Part shown: in pieces, positions 1-8,168 of the stretch | Numbering within the stretch: the stretch's first letter is position 1 | How the letters are laid out: each line of letters opens with the position of its first letter | From: SAR324 cluster bacterium | Lineage (GTDB): Bacteria; SAR324; NAC60-12 | DNA length: 64,000 nucleotides | Reading direction: 5' to 3' | NCBI GenBank assembly: GCA_028281495.1 | Contig: JANQJU010000022.1 | Location: 1-64,000, forward strand | Translations under genes and position numbers: made by a program | The notes under the pieces: generated by a model | What the model saw: only the letters and a program-made list of their open reading frames with translations | The model's database searches: none | Told to the model about the DNA's origin: nothing

Positions 1-1
1 A

Positions 2-400
2 CTCGATGAGTTGATTCCCTGTTGGCAAGAACTATCCGAAGACGGAAAAACAGGCCTCGAATATATCGAATCCATGCTCAATTACCTTTATCGAGCCACC
101 GAATCGTTAGATGAAAAAGTGATAATAGAACGCCTGCAACAGGCACCAGACACTAAGATTAAGGAGATGGTTATGACCGCCGCAGAACGATTAAAAGCCG
201 AGGGGTTTCAGGAAGGAGAAGCGAGGGGGGAAGCTAAAGGAGCTTCAAAAATGGTATTGAAGATGTTGCAATTGAAGTTCCAGTCAGCAGCCCAGCCCTA
301 CACCGACCAACTATTATCCGCTTCTCAAAGCGAATTAGACCTTATTTCGGAACGTCTCTTGGCTGTTGAGACCATTGAGCAAGTATTTGAAGGGTTGTGA
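2..400 (+). CDS. Rpn/YhgA-type nuclease family protein, C-terminal part (5' end outside window)
   Basis: The reading frame is open to the left edge, so only the last ~133 residues are present; the TTG at 11 is probably not the real start. The tail has a charged helix rich in KAEGFQEGEARGEAKG, then a leucine-rich segment with MLQLKF, and ends ...TIEQVFEGL. This is typical of the C-terminus of Rpn (recombination-promoting nuclease)/PD-(D/E)XK putative transposase proteins with a DUF4351-like end. Those proteins are DNA endonucleases linked to horizontal exchange. The catalytic domain is upstream, so activity cannot be judged. The gene converges with a doubtful ORF at 410-787. Confidence 0.7.
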   Translation, partial: LDELIPCWQELSEDGKTGLEYIESMLNYLYRATESLDEKVIIERLQQAPDTKIKEMVMTAAERLKAEGFQEGEARGEAKGASKMVLKMLQLKFQSAAQPYTDQLLSASQSELDLISERLLAVETIEQVFEGL

Positions 401-409
401 GGTGGCATT

Positions 410-787
410 CTAAAAACCAGAGTAGGGTTGCAATTCGGCAATATCACCAAAGATATACTCCTTTACTTCCCCCAACCACTTTTTAGATACAGCCAAGAGA
501 AAGTGGCCTTCCAAGAGTTCTTGGGTGGTCTTGGCCTCCTCGATCAGGTCTCCATTGGCATTCTTGATGGTTATAAAAAAACGCTTCTGGAAGAAGGTCG
601 GCGATATGCGACGGATGAAGACGATTTCACAGCAGAAAGAATGATTGAATGGAATTGGCAATAAATACGTTGTGCCTATGTTGCCAACAGGCCGCACATC
701 CGTTGCTCGCTTCACAAATCCTACTCTTGCCTCGACCGGCACCTGTCCAAGAACTGATTTTTCACAAACATTTCGAATAGCGTTCAA
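410..787 (-). CDS. Hypothetical protein, possibly a gene remnant
   Basis: A 125-codon minus-strand frame that starts with TTG and has no evident ribosome binding site. The second half, from VFIRRISPTFFQ to the end, has a plausible protein composition (FFITIKNANGD, LLAVSKKWLGEV). The first 45 residues look unstructured, which suggests either a later start or a 5'-damaged gene. An overlapping plus-strand frame (428-664) competes with it. No family recognised. It sits between the Rpn-type gene and the CreD-like gene, a place where decayed accessory genes are common. Low confidence that it is expressed. Confidence 0.35.
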   Translation of the reverse strand: MNAIRNVCEKSVLGQVPVEARVGFVKRATDVRPVGNIGTTYLLPIPFNHSFCCEIVFIRRISPTFFQKRFFITIKNANGDLIEEAKTTQELLEGHFLLAVSKKWLGEVKEYIFGDIAELQPYSGF

Positions 788-882
788 ATTATTTTCACTG
801 AGGATCGTTAGTCTTCCTGAAAGTCCTATTGAGTCCGCCTTTTACGAGGCAAATCGTCAATGCTTATCAGGAGTCGATTCCT

Positions 883-2163
883 ATGAAACGCATTCAATCG
901 TTTTTCAAAAAGGTTTGGAGTTTCCACATTTTCGGCAGTTTCGCCATCATAGTGGTGGTGATGTTTGTGATGTCGATTCAGGTGAGCAACCGGACGCAAT
1001 TTGCGAACACCGAGCTACATCAAGATGTGATGGACCGTTGGGGAACTCCCATCACTCAAGCGGCACCTTCCGTAAGGTTTGTGCAGACGGGGTCTGTGTT
1101 TACCCAACTCGACAAACTTCCTCTGGCCAGCCAAACGATTTCGCTCAATGCGGAAATGAATTATCGCAAACGAGGCCTGGTGTACTTTTCGGGTTTCGAT
1201 TTTCGATTCGAAGGCGATTATTCACTGGTGAACCAGGAAGAACACGACATTGACATCGTGTTTGTGTTTCCCCTCGGTTTGCGAAAAAATCGGGTCTTGT
1301 TGAAGGATTTTACGTTCGAGGTGAATGGACAATCCGCTCCGCTGGATTCCCTACACGAATCCAACAAACTGGTGTGGACAGGAAGACTTCAACCGGAAGA
1401 ACGGGTTGCCTTCACCATCCGATATGCTGGTCGAGGGCTGGATAAATTTGTGTACACTTTAGATCCTTCCCTACCAGTACGAGATTTTTCAATGACCTCT
1501 TCTGTTACGGGTGGAAGGAATTACGACTACCCCAGAGGCGTGGTCCCCGCAACTTCGATCCTCCATGAAGAGGAAGAGAGTGTTTCCTTAGTTTGGCAAT
1601 ACGACTCGCTTGAATCCGGTGTCCCTGTCGGATTGATTTTACCTTCGGAAGAATCGTTTTCTAAAATCATCATCACGATGACTCAAAGAAGTCTGCCCAC
1701 CTTCGCTCTCTTCTTCATCGGCATGCATCTGCTCGCTTTTTATTACAAACACCGGTTACGCGCCTATGAGAGTTATTTGATCTGTGCGTCCTTCGCCTTT
1801 TTTTATGTGCTGCTGCCGTACTTAACCGCCTTCATGAATTTTTATATAGCCTATGGGATTTCCTTGGTGACGGTGGGGGCGCTACTCTTTTGCTTTCTTC
1901 AGCGCCTTATCAGCCGTGAAGCTGGCCTTACTGCTATGGGGCTATTTTCCGCCTTTCTCTTGATGCCGACAATGGCGGTAGTTCTCCAAGGATATACAGG
2001 CCTCATTTACACCTTAGAAATCTTATCCTTGTTAGCTGTCACCATGTGGCTCGTGACCGGTAAAAAAGCTCGTGACTTATTAGAAGGCTTTTTCACTCTA
2101 CCTCCTCCAGCATCAAAAACCAATCTGACGGAACCTACATTGGCCGGGCCTTCCGCAGAATAG
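883..2163 (+). CDS. CreD-like inner membrane protein
   Basis: 426 residues; the E. coli CreD protein has about 450. The start MKRIQSFFKKVW at 883 is preceded by AGGAG at 869-873, which favours it over an in-frame ATG at 829. The layout matches CreD: a short cytosolic N-terminus, one membrane helix (~12-30), a large extracytoplasmic beta-rich domain with the motif GLVYFSGFDF, then five or six closely spaced helices (~270-400) and a short cytosolic tail. CreD accompanies the CreBC two-component system and is linked to beta-lactam tolerance and envelope integrity, but its activity is unknown. No creBC is nearby. The secreted protein downstream is probably its partner. Confidence 0.7.
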   Translation: MKRIQSFFKKVWSFHIFGSFAIIVVVMFVMSIQVSNRTQFANTELHQDVMDRWGTPITQAAPSVRFVQTGSVFTQLDKLPLASQTISLNAEMNYRKRGLVYFSGFDFRFEGDYSLVNQEEHDIDIVFVFPLGLRKNRVLLKDFTFEVNGQSAPLDSLHESNKLVWTGRLQPEERVAFTIRYAGRGLDKFVYTLDPSLPVRDFSMTSSVTGGRNYDYPRGVVPATSILHEEEESVSLVWQYDSLESGVPVGLILPSEESFSKIIITMTQRSLPTFALFFIGMHLLAFYYKHRLRAYESYLICASFAFFYVLLPYLTAFMNFYIAYGISLVTVGALLFCFLQRLISREAGLTAMGLFSAFLLMPTMAVVLQGYTGLIYTLEILSLLAVTMWLVTGKKARDLLEGFFTLPPPASKTNLTEPTLAGPSAE

Positions 2164-2196
2164 ACATTTTGAATTCTATCCTTTCTATCAACCTTC

Positions 2197-2269
2197 CCAA
2201 CCGTGCCTATGGAGGTTTTTTTCAACCGTGCCTAAGGAAGGTTCTCCCAATATCCCTATGGAGGGTTTT
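2197..2269 (+). repeat. Three tandem ~25-bp leader repeats, each with a Shine-Dalgarno-like core
   Basis: AACCGTGCCT occurs at 2199 and 2224, and the SD-like core CCTAWGGARG occurs at 2206-2215, 2231-2240 and 2255-2264 (periods 25 and 24). Only the third copy lies at a working distance from the ATG at 2270. The unit appears to be a leader segment that was duplicated twice and has begun to diverge. Confidence 0.8.
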
Positions 2270-3502
2270 ATGAAAAAAGAACTTCTCATGTATGTTTTAA
2301 TCTTATGCTTTTGCAGTTTAGGAATTCTGCCAATCGCTCAAGCTTCTGGTGAAAAAGACGAATCCACAGCAACCTTGCCGTTATCCGAAATATTGCGTTT
2401 GTATCGAGAAACTCAACAAACTCCACCGGATCCCATGCAACCCGCTCCCATTCCGGCTGCGGTAGAATCCATTGAAATCGAAGGACAGTTGCAAGAAAAT
2501 AGAATCGAATTCAAAGCGCATTTTCGTGTGGTGGTTTTGGACGAATCCGAATGGACCACGCTTCCTTTATTGGAAAGCGATGAACGTCTTCATATTTCGC
2601 AATTGCCGCATTTCGAGCATGGAGTGATTGTCCAGAAAAAAGGGTATCTGACCTTCATCACCCAAAAAGCAGGAACGTATAACTTTGAAATTTCCATGGT
2701 CAAGCAAGCCCAGTTTGAACAGGAAAAACGCCTGGTGAGTCTTCGTTCCGTACCGTCCACCAAATTGGAGATGCGACTCAAGTTTGACAGAGAATTGTTT
2801 GACCTGATCGGCCCACAGTCCGTGCGTTTCCAGGAAGGTGTTGTGATTTATCCGAACAACAACGAATTTTTGATCCAATGGCAGCACAAAGAAAAAGTAT
2901 CTGAGATCCGGCAGCAGGAAATGAAGCGGCAAGAAATGAAACGGCCTCCCGTCGAGTCCATGATTCGCCAAGCTCATGTTTCTTCTGTTTCAACCTTGGA
3001 GGGAGAATTGCTCACGCGCGTATTGTATGTACTCGGTTTTGAAGGCACTCAATCGCTTGTTATTCAGATTCCACCCGAATACGAATTGAAAAAAGTCTAT
3101 CTCGACCGGTTGGCCGTGCCTTTTGAAGTGGAAAATCAACAGGTGGTGCTTGAATTGGCAGCCTCCTATGCAGAAGGTCAAATGGGAATCGCAGAGCTGG
3201 TGTTGGCCCGCAATCAAGGGAAGTTTCATTTATCAGGACATCTAGCGTTTCAAGTTCCGAAAGTCTCCTGGCCTATTCATAATTTGATTATGGATTTGTA
3301 TCTTCCGGATGTCTTCAATTACAGCCATACTGGAGGGAGCCTTTCAGTGATGTCTTCGGCCCCAGAAGCCGTTTTCACTTACGATTTGCCGACGCCTGGA
3401 AAACGCCTCTCGTTTCAACAAGATTTGATTACCGACTCAGCACCTTCTCTGGAAATGGGGTATACCATTGATCTGAGAGACAAGTATTTCACGGGCGACT
3501 GA
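2270..3502 (+). CDS. Secreted/periplasmic protein paired with the CreD-like protein
   Basis: 410 residues. The start at 2270 (MKKELLMY) is chosen because GGAGG at 2260-2264 fits it and a signal peptide follows directly (hydrophobic to ~20, likely cleavage near AQASG). The upstream in-frame ATG-like extension would bury the signal peptide. The rest is beta-rich with short hydrophobic strands and no membrane helix or recognised catalytic motif. Residues QEMKR are repeated in tandem, encoded by two 15-bp units at 2915-2944. The position 106 bp after a CreD-like gene suggests a joint envelope function. Family not recognised. Confidence 0.75.
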   Translation: MKKELLMYVLILCFCSLGILPIAQASGEKDESTATLPLSEILRLYRETQQTPPDPMQPAPIPAAVESIEIEGQLQENRIEFKAHFRVVVLDESEWTTLPLLESDERLHISQLPHFEHGVIVQKKGYLTFITQKAGTYNFEISMVKQAQFEQEKRLVSLRSVPSTKLEMRLKFDRELFDLIGPQSVRFQEGVVIYPNNNEFLIQWQHKEKVSEIRQQEMKRQEMKRPPVESMIRQAHVSSVSTLEGELLTRVLYVLGFEGTQSLVIQIPPEYELKKVYLDRLAVPFEVENQQVVLELAASYAEGQMGIAELVLARNQGKFHLSGHLAFQVPKVSWPIHNLIMDLYLPDVFNYSHTGGSLSVMSSAPEAVFTYDLPTPGKRLSFQQDLITDSAPSLEMGYTIDLRDKYFTGD

Positions 3503-3530
3503 AGCCTACGTTATTGAACAGGATTCCCCT

Positions 3531-4370
3531 ATGCGTGTCTTCATCCACACTCCATCGCCGCCCCTCCATCGTTTCATCCATTCGATGATTTATTATCGGG
3601 GGTATGAAGCTCAGTACAATTTTGTCCGCTTTCTTCCGGATGGGACCAGCAGCCTCATTATCGCTTTAGATGAATTACGGAAGACCTTTTATAGTGGAGC
3701 GGATGCCTTCATTCCGATCTCGTGTCACCGGGCATGGTTGCAGGGGCCTCAAGATCATTTTTACCACTCGACAGGGGACATGGAATCCATCGTGTTCATC
3801 ATTCAGTTTCACCCGAATGGCAGTTATCCTTTTTTGCAGTTACCCCTTCAGGGGTTGAGCAACTTGGCAGTAGACGCCGAATTGGTGTTGGGGCCTTCCG
3901 TTCAAACGCTACGCGAACAGTTACAGGAACTCGTCCGTCCCCAGGACATGTTCCGTTTAGCCGAAGCATTTTTGTGGCAGCATTATGAAGAGGACCATCA
4001 GGAGCACGCCGTGGTTGCCTTTGCACTCAACCAACTCTCTCAATCCGGCTCCCTCTCGATGAAACAGTTGGTGGAAAAAACCGGATACTCCCACAAACAT
4101 TTTATCCATCTGTTCAAAAAAAATGTGGGAATGCCCCCTAAGCATTATCAACGGATTGCCCGTTTCAATCGCGTGTTGGAGCAAGTGGCGACTGATCCGT
4201 GGCCTTCCACGGTCAACTGGCTAGATCTTACCCATGCGGGTGGTTTTTATGACCAAGCGCATTTTATCAATGAGTTCAAAGCCTTTACCGGAATGTCACC
4301 CAATGATTATTTTCAACACCCTCTCGAATATAGCCATCTGCTGCCGTGGTCTCTTGATTCCAGGCAGTGA
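3531..4370 (+). CDS. AraC-family transcriptional regulator
   Basis: 279 residues. The C-terminal ~100 residues carry the two helix-turn-helix units of AraC/XylS regulators: LSMKQLVEKTGYSHKHFIHLFKKNVGMPPKHY, then a second unit around GGFYDQAHFINEFKAFTGMSP, ending in the usual SPNDY. The N-terminal half (FLPDGTSSLIIAL, FQFHPNG-like strands) resembles the DUF6597-type sensing domain common in AraC regulators that open with RYF/LPDG motifs. AGGA precedes the ATG at a spacing of nine bases. It lies downstream of the CreD-like pair on the same strand; whether it controls them is not shown by the sequence. Confidence 0.85.
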   Translation: MRVFIHTPSPPLHRFIHSMIYYRGYEAQYNFVRFLPDGTSSLIIALDELRKTFYSGADAFIPISCHRAWLQGPQDHFYHSTGDMESIVFIIQFHPNGSYPFLQLPLQGLSNLAVDAELVLGPSVQTLREQLQELVRPQDMFRLAEAFLWQHYEEDHQEHAVVAFALNQLSQSGSLSMKQLVEKTGYSHKHFIHLFKKNVGMPPKHYQRIARFNRVLEQVATDPWPSTVNWLDLTHAGGFYDQAHFINEFKAFTGMSPNDYFQHPLEYSHLLPWSLDSRQ

Positions 4371-4398
4371 AGAGACGAGAAGTGATACACTATGGTAC

Positions 4399-4426
4399 TT
4401 GAAAAACTCTCTCAGTTAGCTAAATT
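4399..4426 (+). promoter_or_regulatory. Candidate promoter of the toxin-antitoxin pair
   Basis: TTGAAA at 4399-4404 and TAAATT at 4421-4426 are separated by 16 bp. The -10 element lies inside the 24-bp palindrome, so a repressor bound there would block RNA polymerase. Assigned by eye. Confidence 0.4.
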
Positions 4427-4436
4427 TAGCTAACTG
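4413..4436. promoter_or_regulatory. Perfect 24-bp palindrome, probable toxin-antitoxin operator
   Basis: The half-site CAGTTAGCTAAA is followed immediately by its exact reverse complement, giving a perfect dyad with no spacer, 36 bp upstream of the antitoxin ATG. Phd/YefM-type antitoxins autoregulate through palindromes placed over their promoter. No T-tract follows, so a terminator for the AraC gene is unlikely. Confidence 0.6.
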
Positions 4437-4441
4437 TATTG

Positions 4442-4465
4442 ATCAACTGGAGTAATCAACTGGAG
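4442..4465 (+). repeat. Duplicated Shine-Dalgarno leader (2 x 13 bp)
   Basis: ATCAACTGGAG occurs at 4442-4452 and 4455-4465, with period 13. Both copies end in GGAG; the second is at the correct distance from the ATG at 4473. Confidence 0.7.
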
Positions 4466-4472
4466 AAAAGCT

Positions 4473-4706
4473 ATGCAAGTGAATATGCATGAAGCCAAAA
4501 CAAAACTCTCGGCATTAGCGGAAAAAGCATGGGAAGGGGAAGAAATCATTATTGCTCGGGCTGGCAAGCCTTATGTCAAATTGGAACCGTATCGACCTCA
4601 GAAGCAGAAGCGACGACCGGGAGCACTCAAAGGACGAATTTGGATTGCCGATGATTTCGACGAAACTTCAGAAGACATCATCAAAGCATTTGAAGGAGAA
4701 ACGTGA
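4473..4706 (+). CDS. Type II antitoxin, Phd/YefM family
   Basis: 77 residues. The N-terminus (MQVNMHEAKTKLSALAEKAW, then GEEIIIARAGKPYVKLEPY) is the Phd/YefM DNA-binding and dimerisation fold. The C-terminal half (PGALKGRIWIADDFDETSEDI) is the variable toxin-neutralising tail. It overlaps the toxin start by 4 bp (GTGA), a typical coupled arrangement. The palindrome at 4413-4436 is the likely autoregulatory operator. The VapC-type partner downstream fits the frequent Phd-PIN hybrid pairing. Confidence 0.88.
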   Translation: MQVNMHEAKTKLSALAEKAWEGEEIIIARAGKPYVKLEPYRPQKQKRRPGALKGRIWIADDFDETSEDIIKAFEGET

Positions 4707-5083
4707 GCCGTTATTTATTAGATACCCATGTATTGATTTGGTGGCTCGCAGACGACCCTAAACTTCAACAGACTACCATTGATATCATGGAAACGGAGAC
4801 CAATGAACTTTTTGTCAGTGCGGCTTCGACATGGGAAATTTCTATCAAACGATCCCAAGGCAAATTGCAGATCGATGCCAATATTCATGAGGTGATTCGG
4901 CAGGAAGGATTCTTAGAACTTCCCATCAGGAACCTACATGGAGAGTTAGCAGGGAGACTACCTCCTCATCATAAAGACCCCTTTGATCGAATGCTGGTTG
5001 CTCAGGCCAGTCAAGAAGGGATGATGCTGTTGACCCACGATACTGTCTTTGAAAAGTATGATGTGCCTGTTATTTGGGTGTGA
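4703..5083 (+). CDS. VapC-family PIN-domain toxin
   Basis: 126 residues with a GTG start. PIN-domain acidic residues are visible: LLDTHVLIWW near the start, the STWEIS segment (~35), DPFDRMLVAQA (~95) and THD near residue 112. PIN toxins are Mg-dependent ribonucleases that cleave RNA, often tRNA, when freed from the antitoxin. The full set of acidic residues and the normal length suggest an intact toxin. It is translationally coupled to the Phd-like antitoxin upstream. Confidence 0.88.
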   Translation: MSRYLLDTHVLIWWLADDPKLQQTTIDIMETETNELFVSAASTWEISIKRSQGKLQIDANIHEVIRQEGFLELPIRNLHGELAGRLPPHHKDPFDRMLVAQASQEGMMLLTHDTVFEKYDVPVIWV

Positions 5084-5245
5084 AGACTCTGGGGAGTGTT
5101 TGTTGTTTGCTCAAGAAGGTAAATTTTTTCCAATCGTTTTTTAGTGCGCTTCTCTACTTTGTTGACTGAGATTCAGTCGCGACGGAGCACTTCTCATGGA
5201 GGAGTCGCTTCTGCGATTTTCAGTCACTTTTTTGAGGAGTTGAAT

Positions 5246-5776
5246 ATGCGTGCACTCAAGTATTATGTGGCGTCCACTTTGGACGGTTTCATTGCTCATG
5301 AAGACGGTAGCTTTGATGGCTTTGCTCATGATGAAGCGGTGGTAGCAGACTTTTTTGCATCGTTTTCGACATTCGGAACGGTGCTGATGGGGCGCAAGAC
5401 TTATGATGTGGGATTGCAGCAAGGGGTTACCAGCCCTTATCCCATGATGGAACAGGTGGTGTTTTCTCGAAGCTTGACAGAAAGTCCAGATCCCGCCGTC
5501 ACATTAGTTCGAGAAAACGGTGTTGAGTTTGTGAAAACCTTGAAACACCAGGAGGGCAAACCGATATGGTTATGTGGTGGGGCCGACCTTGCCTCACAAT
5601 TGTTCATTCAGGGGTTGATTGACGAAGTGATCCTCAAATTGAATCCCCTTGTGTTTGGAAAGGGGATTCCTTTGTTTGCTCCAGGCATTGCACCAACGAG
5701 TTTGGAATTGAAGGAACAGAAGGTTTATCCGTGTGGAGTGATGGTTTTGCACTATGCTTTGCTTTCCCCCATTTAA
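5246..5776 (+). CDS. Dihydrofolate reductase-like (RibD C-terminal domain) protein
   Basis: 176 residues. The start at 5246 (MRALKYYVASTLDGF) follows GAGGAG; the longer upstream frame has no such site. The motifs match the RibD_C/DHFR-like fold: YYVASTLDGFIA, VLMGRKTYDVG, the nucleotide-binding segment WLCGGADLASQ and LVFGKGIPLF. Members are NAD(P)H-dependent reductases, but most stand-alone copies such as this one have no known substrate. The gene stands alone and converges with the histidine kinase gene at 5807. Confidence 0.85.
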   Translation: MRALKYYVASTLDGFIAHEDGSFDGFAHDEAVVADFFASFSTFGTVLMGRKTYDVGLQQGVTSPYPMMEQVVFSRSLTESPDPAVTLVRENGVEFVKTLKHQEGKPIWLCGGADLASQLFIQGLIDEVILKLNPLVFGKGIPLFAPGIAPTSLELKEQKVYPCGVMVLHYALLSPI

Positions 5777-5806
5777 GGAGTTTCGGTGGGCACCCTATTC
5801 AGGAAA

Positions 5807-7468
5807 TTATGACTCCTGTGTTAAGTACTTCCCCAGAACGGGAAGCAGCGTATCCAGCTTCAAGGGCTTTGTGAGATAGTCGACAATCCCGATCTGAAAA
5901 GCATTCTGTTTTTGTTCCGCAAAAGCATCTGCGGATATGATGACAATGGGTACTGTTTGGAACTCCGGCATTTGACGTAGCAGGATAGAGGCTTCAATCC
6001 CGTCCATTTCTGGCATATGGATATCCATCAAAATCAGGTCTGGATTCACTACTTTAGCCTGCTCAATGCCTTCTTTGCCATTGTTTGCCAGATGGAGGGT
6101 CAATCCCAATCCTTTAAACAAGGCTTTAGAGACCGCTTGATTCATCGGGTTGTCTTCCACCATGAGAATGACTTGAGTGCGATCAAAGTGATAGGACTCC
6201 TTAGTAATCCGGTTTGTTGTCAAAGAGGAAACGGCAGAAAGTTGTAAAGGAAGGCGAACCGTAAAGTGGGAACCTTTGCCAAAGCTGCTTGTCAGAGAAA
6301 CCGTTCCCTCCAGGAGTTCTGTCAATTTTTTGACCAAAGCCAATCCCAATCCAGTTCCTTCATGCCGGCGAGAGAGGGTATTGTCCACTTGCTCAAAGGA
6401 GTCAAAGATAGTTGCCTTCTTCTCGTGAGGGATACCCATTCCGGTATCAATGACCTCCAATTGCAAGAACTTGCCGTCCAATTCCGCTCGAATATTAACC
6501 GACTTTCCATTTGGAGTGTATTTTATCGCGTTGGAAACGAGGTTGACCAAAATCTGGTTTAACTTTTCTCGATCACCACGAACAAATTGAGGCAGTTGGG
6601 GAGAGATATAGTAATTGTATTGGAGTTCTTTCTGAAGCGCATGAGCCAGATTCATTTGATAAATTTCTTGAATGAAACTGGACAGTTCAAAATCATCTTC
6701 ATTGAGGCTCACTTTACCCGACTCAATCTTGGTCAAATCAAGAATGTTGTTGATGGTTGCTAACAGACGCTGACCGCTCAATTCAATATTGTGTAGATAT
6801 TGCCGACCTTTGTCCGTCATGCCTTCCGATTGTCGCAACAAAAGCTGTGAAAATCCCATAATCGCATTCATGGGCGTTCGAATTTCATGGCTCATGTTGG
6901 CTAAAAATTGCGATTTGGCACGGCTTACCGTCTCTGCTTCTTCTTTGGCTTGTATGAGTTCTAAATTTTTTTTCTGGAGCAATTCATTGGTATTCGTGAG
7001 GTCCCTTGCAGTGGCTTCGAGTTGATTGGCAAGAACTTTTATATCTTCAAGATAGGTATCCTTGGGTTCAATGACGAGTATGAAATCAGGGAGGGCGTCA
7101 TGGGGAGCAAAGTGATTGAGCTGAAGCCCATATTTTTCGAAATTCTCAATTTTGTTTAAAATAGGTGAACCCACGAAAAACAGCCGGTCGGGTCCATCGC
7201 ACAGAATTTGATAACGGAACTTCAGTCCATAGGTTTGATGCTTGAAAATGAAAGTGGATTTTGCAGCAGCACAAAATGCTTCTGGAGTGCATGGAACCCG
7301 CGGCCGTTCAATACTAAAATGATCTGTGAGTTTGTCTCCCGTTTGCGTGGCGGGGCAAACTGCCTTCAACGAGGGACCCAGTTGAACGATGTGAAGCGAC
7401 CGATCGATTACTAAATGAAATGGGAAGGCTTTTACAAACGATTCATAACTTGGACGGTATTCTGCCAT
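5807..7468 (-). CDS. Hybrid histidine kinase with H-NOX-associated sensor domain
   Basis: 553 residues, no membrane helix. Order: a PAS-like N-terminal domain resembling HNOBA (H-NOX-associated, ~1-135), a coiled coil (~140-185), a HisKA domain with phospho-acceptor H194 in [11 protein letters not shown], a HATPase with N313 in [11 protein letters not shown] plus DTGMGIP and GTGLGLAL, and a receiver domain with D482 in [11 protein letters not shown]. The gene starts 5 bp after the H-NOX stop, so the two are co-translated. Inferred role: the cytosolic H-NOX binds NO and controls autophosphorylation. The attached receiver suggests a further phosphotransfer step; no HPt protein or output regulator is adjacent. 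Confidence 0.92.
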   Translation of the reverse strand: MAEYRPSYESFVKAFPFHLVIDRSLHIVQLGPSLKAVCPATQTGDKLTDHFSIERPRVPCTPEAFCAAAKSTFIFKHQTYGLKFRYQILCDGPDRLFFVGSPILNKIENFEKYGLQLNHFAPHDALPDFILVIEPKDTYLEDIKVLANQLEATARDLTNTNELLQKKNLELIQAKEEAETVSRAKSQFLANMSHEIRTPMNAIMGFSQLLLRQSEGMTDKGRQYLHNIELSGQRLLATINNILDLTKIESGKVSLNEDDFELSSFIQEIYQMNLAHALQKELQYNYYISPQLPQFVRGDREKLNQILVNLVSNAIKYTPNGKSVNIRAELDGKFLQLEVIDTGMGIPHEKKATIFDSFEQVDNTLSRRHEGTGLGLALVKKLTELLEGTVSLTSSFGKGSHFTVRLPLQLSAVSSLTTNRITKESYHFDRTQVILMVEDNPMNQAVSKALFKGLGLTLHLANNGKEGIEQAKVVNPDLILMDIHMPEMDGIEASILLRQMPEFQTVPIVIISADAFAEQKQNAFQIGIVDYLTKPLKLDTLLPVLGKYLTQES

Positions 7469-7473
7469 GCGGA

Positions 7474-8061
7474 TTACTCGGTGTGTGAAGAATATTCTAT
7501 CAGAAATTCGTCATGATCTGCTCCGTCCGCTTTTTTTGCAATATGTTGAATGCGACAATTTGTGTTCAGCATCTTGGCAAGTCCCGAAATAAGCCCCTTT
7601 ACGAAAAAAACGAGACCCTCTCGTTCAGATACATAGTGAAGGATGATGGAATTTTGTTCTTCTGGCAGGTCGTTTGTGTGAAAACTTTCATCACTAGTGC
7701 ACCAGAAAGAAGGCGGCTTCAATTCAGGAAAGGCATTGATCAGACGTGAATGAAGCGCATCTAAGTTTTCCAGAACTTCTGGGAGAGAGTTGCCGGATGC
7801 CCGAAGCATGGGACCATAGTCGCTCCTTGAAGCAAAACTGATCCAATATTCCCCAATCTCCTCCAGCAGTTGATCAACCGATTTTCCTAGTGTTGCGGCC
7901 GCTGCCACAATAAGGGAGATGGTGACTTCGTCAGGATATTGCTGCATGCTGATGAAGTCGTCGTTTGGTGCTTCGGATTCATTTAATGCGGTCTGCCATT
8001 CTGCCCTGCTGTAATGTTCTGTTATGTAATCTCTGATGGCTTTATTCACCATTCCGTACAT
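7474..8061 (-). CDS. hnoX: H-NOX heme-nitric oxide binding sensor
   Basis: 195 residues, full length for an H-NOX domain protein. The start [13 protein letters not shown] is the family start, preceded by GGAGGG. Key residues are visible: proximal heme ligand H104 in NLDALHSRL, the conserved PPSF segment (116-119), and the heme propionate-binding Y-x-S-x-R motif at Y143, S145 and R147. H-NOX proteins bind NO (some bind O2) through b-type heme. The adjacent hybrid kinase with an HNOBA-like domain is the cognate effector, a common bacterial NO-signalling pair that often controls biofilm or motility. An array of 11-bp repeats lies just upstream. Confidence 0.93.
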   Translation of the reverse strand: MYGMVNKAIRDYITEHYSRAEWQTALNESEAPNDDFISMQQYPDEVTISLIVAAAATLGKSVDQLLEEIGEYWISFASRSDYGPMLRASGNSLPEVLENLDALHSRLINAFPELKPPSFWCTSDESFHTNDLPEEQNSIILHYVSEREGLVFFVKGLISGLAKMLNTNCRIQHIAKKADGADHDEFLIEYSSHTE

Positions 8062-8083
8062 AGTCCCTCCGAAAGATCACAAG

Positions 8084-8160
8084 GAACAGGACACTGCCCG
8101 TGTCCTGTTCTGTCAACCTGTGTCCTATTCAATCAACTTCTGTCAACCTGTGTCCTATTC
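8084..8160. promoter_or_regulatory. Repeated GTGTCCTRTTC motif with one inverted copy, upstream of the H-NOX gene
   Basis: GTGTCCTGTTC at 8100-8110 forms a perfect 11-bp inverted repeat with GAACAGGACAC at 8084-8094 (5-base spacer). Two further direct copies, GTGTCCTATTC, lie at 8120-8130 and 8150-8160. The array fills the gap between the rseP stop and the H-NOX start (ATG at 8061). No T-tract follows the hairpin on the minus strand, so an operator or a structured leader is more likely than a standard terminator. Confidence 0.6.
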
Positions 8161-8168
8161 AATCAACT
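8109..8168. repeat. Perfect 2 x 30 bp tandem repeat spanning the rseP stop codon
   Basis: Positions 8109-8138 and 8139-8168 are identical over 30 bp. The second copy contains the rseP stop codon (8163-8165 on the minus strand) and the last codon, so the 3' edge of rseP was duplicated into the intergenic space. No mismatch is seen, which suggests a recent event. Confidence 0.9.

Noticed and set aside
1..800. Complete mobile element around the Rpn-type gene
   Set aside because: No terminal inverted repeats, target duplications or other transposase genes are seen; only the 3' end of one gene is present.
645..1253. 202-residue plus-strand frame overlapping the CreD-like gene
   Set aside because: Different frame of the CreD-like coding region; no ribosome site and a Cys/Arg-rich composition without any domain.
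8084..8110. Rho-independent terminator of rseP
   Set aside because: The stem is perfect but no T-tract follows on the minus strand, so it was kept as a possible operator or leader structure instead.
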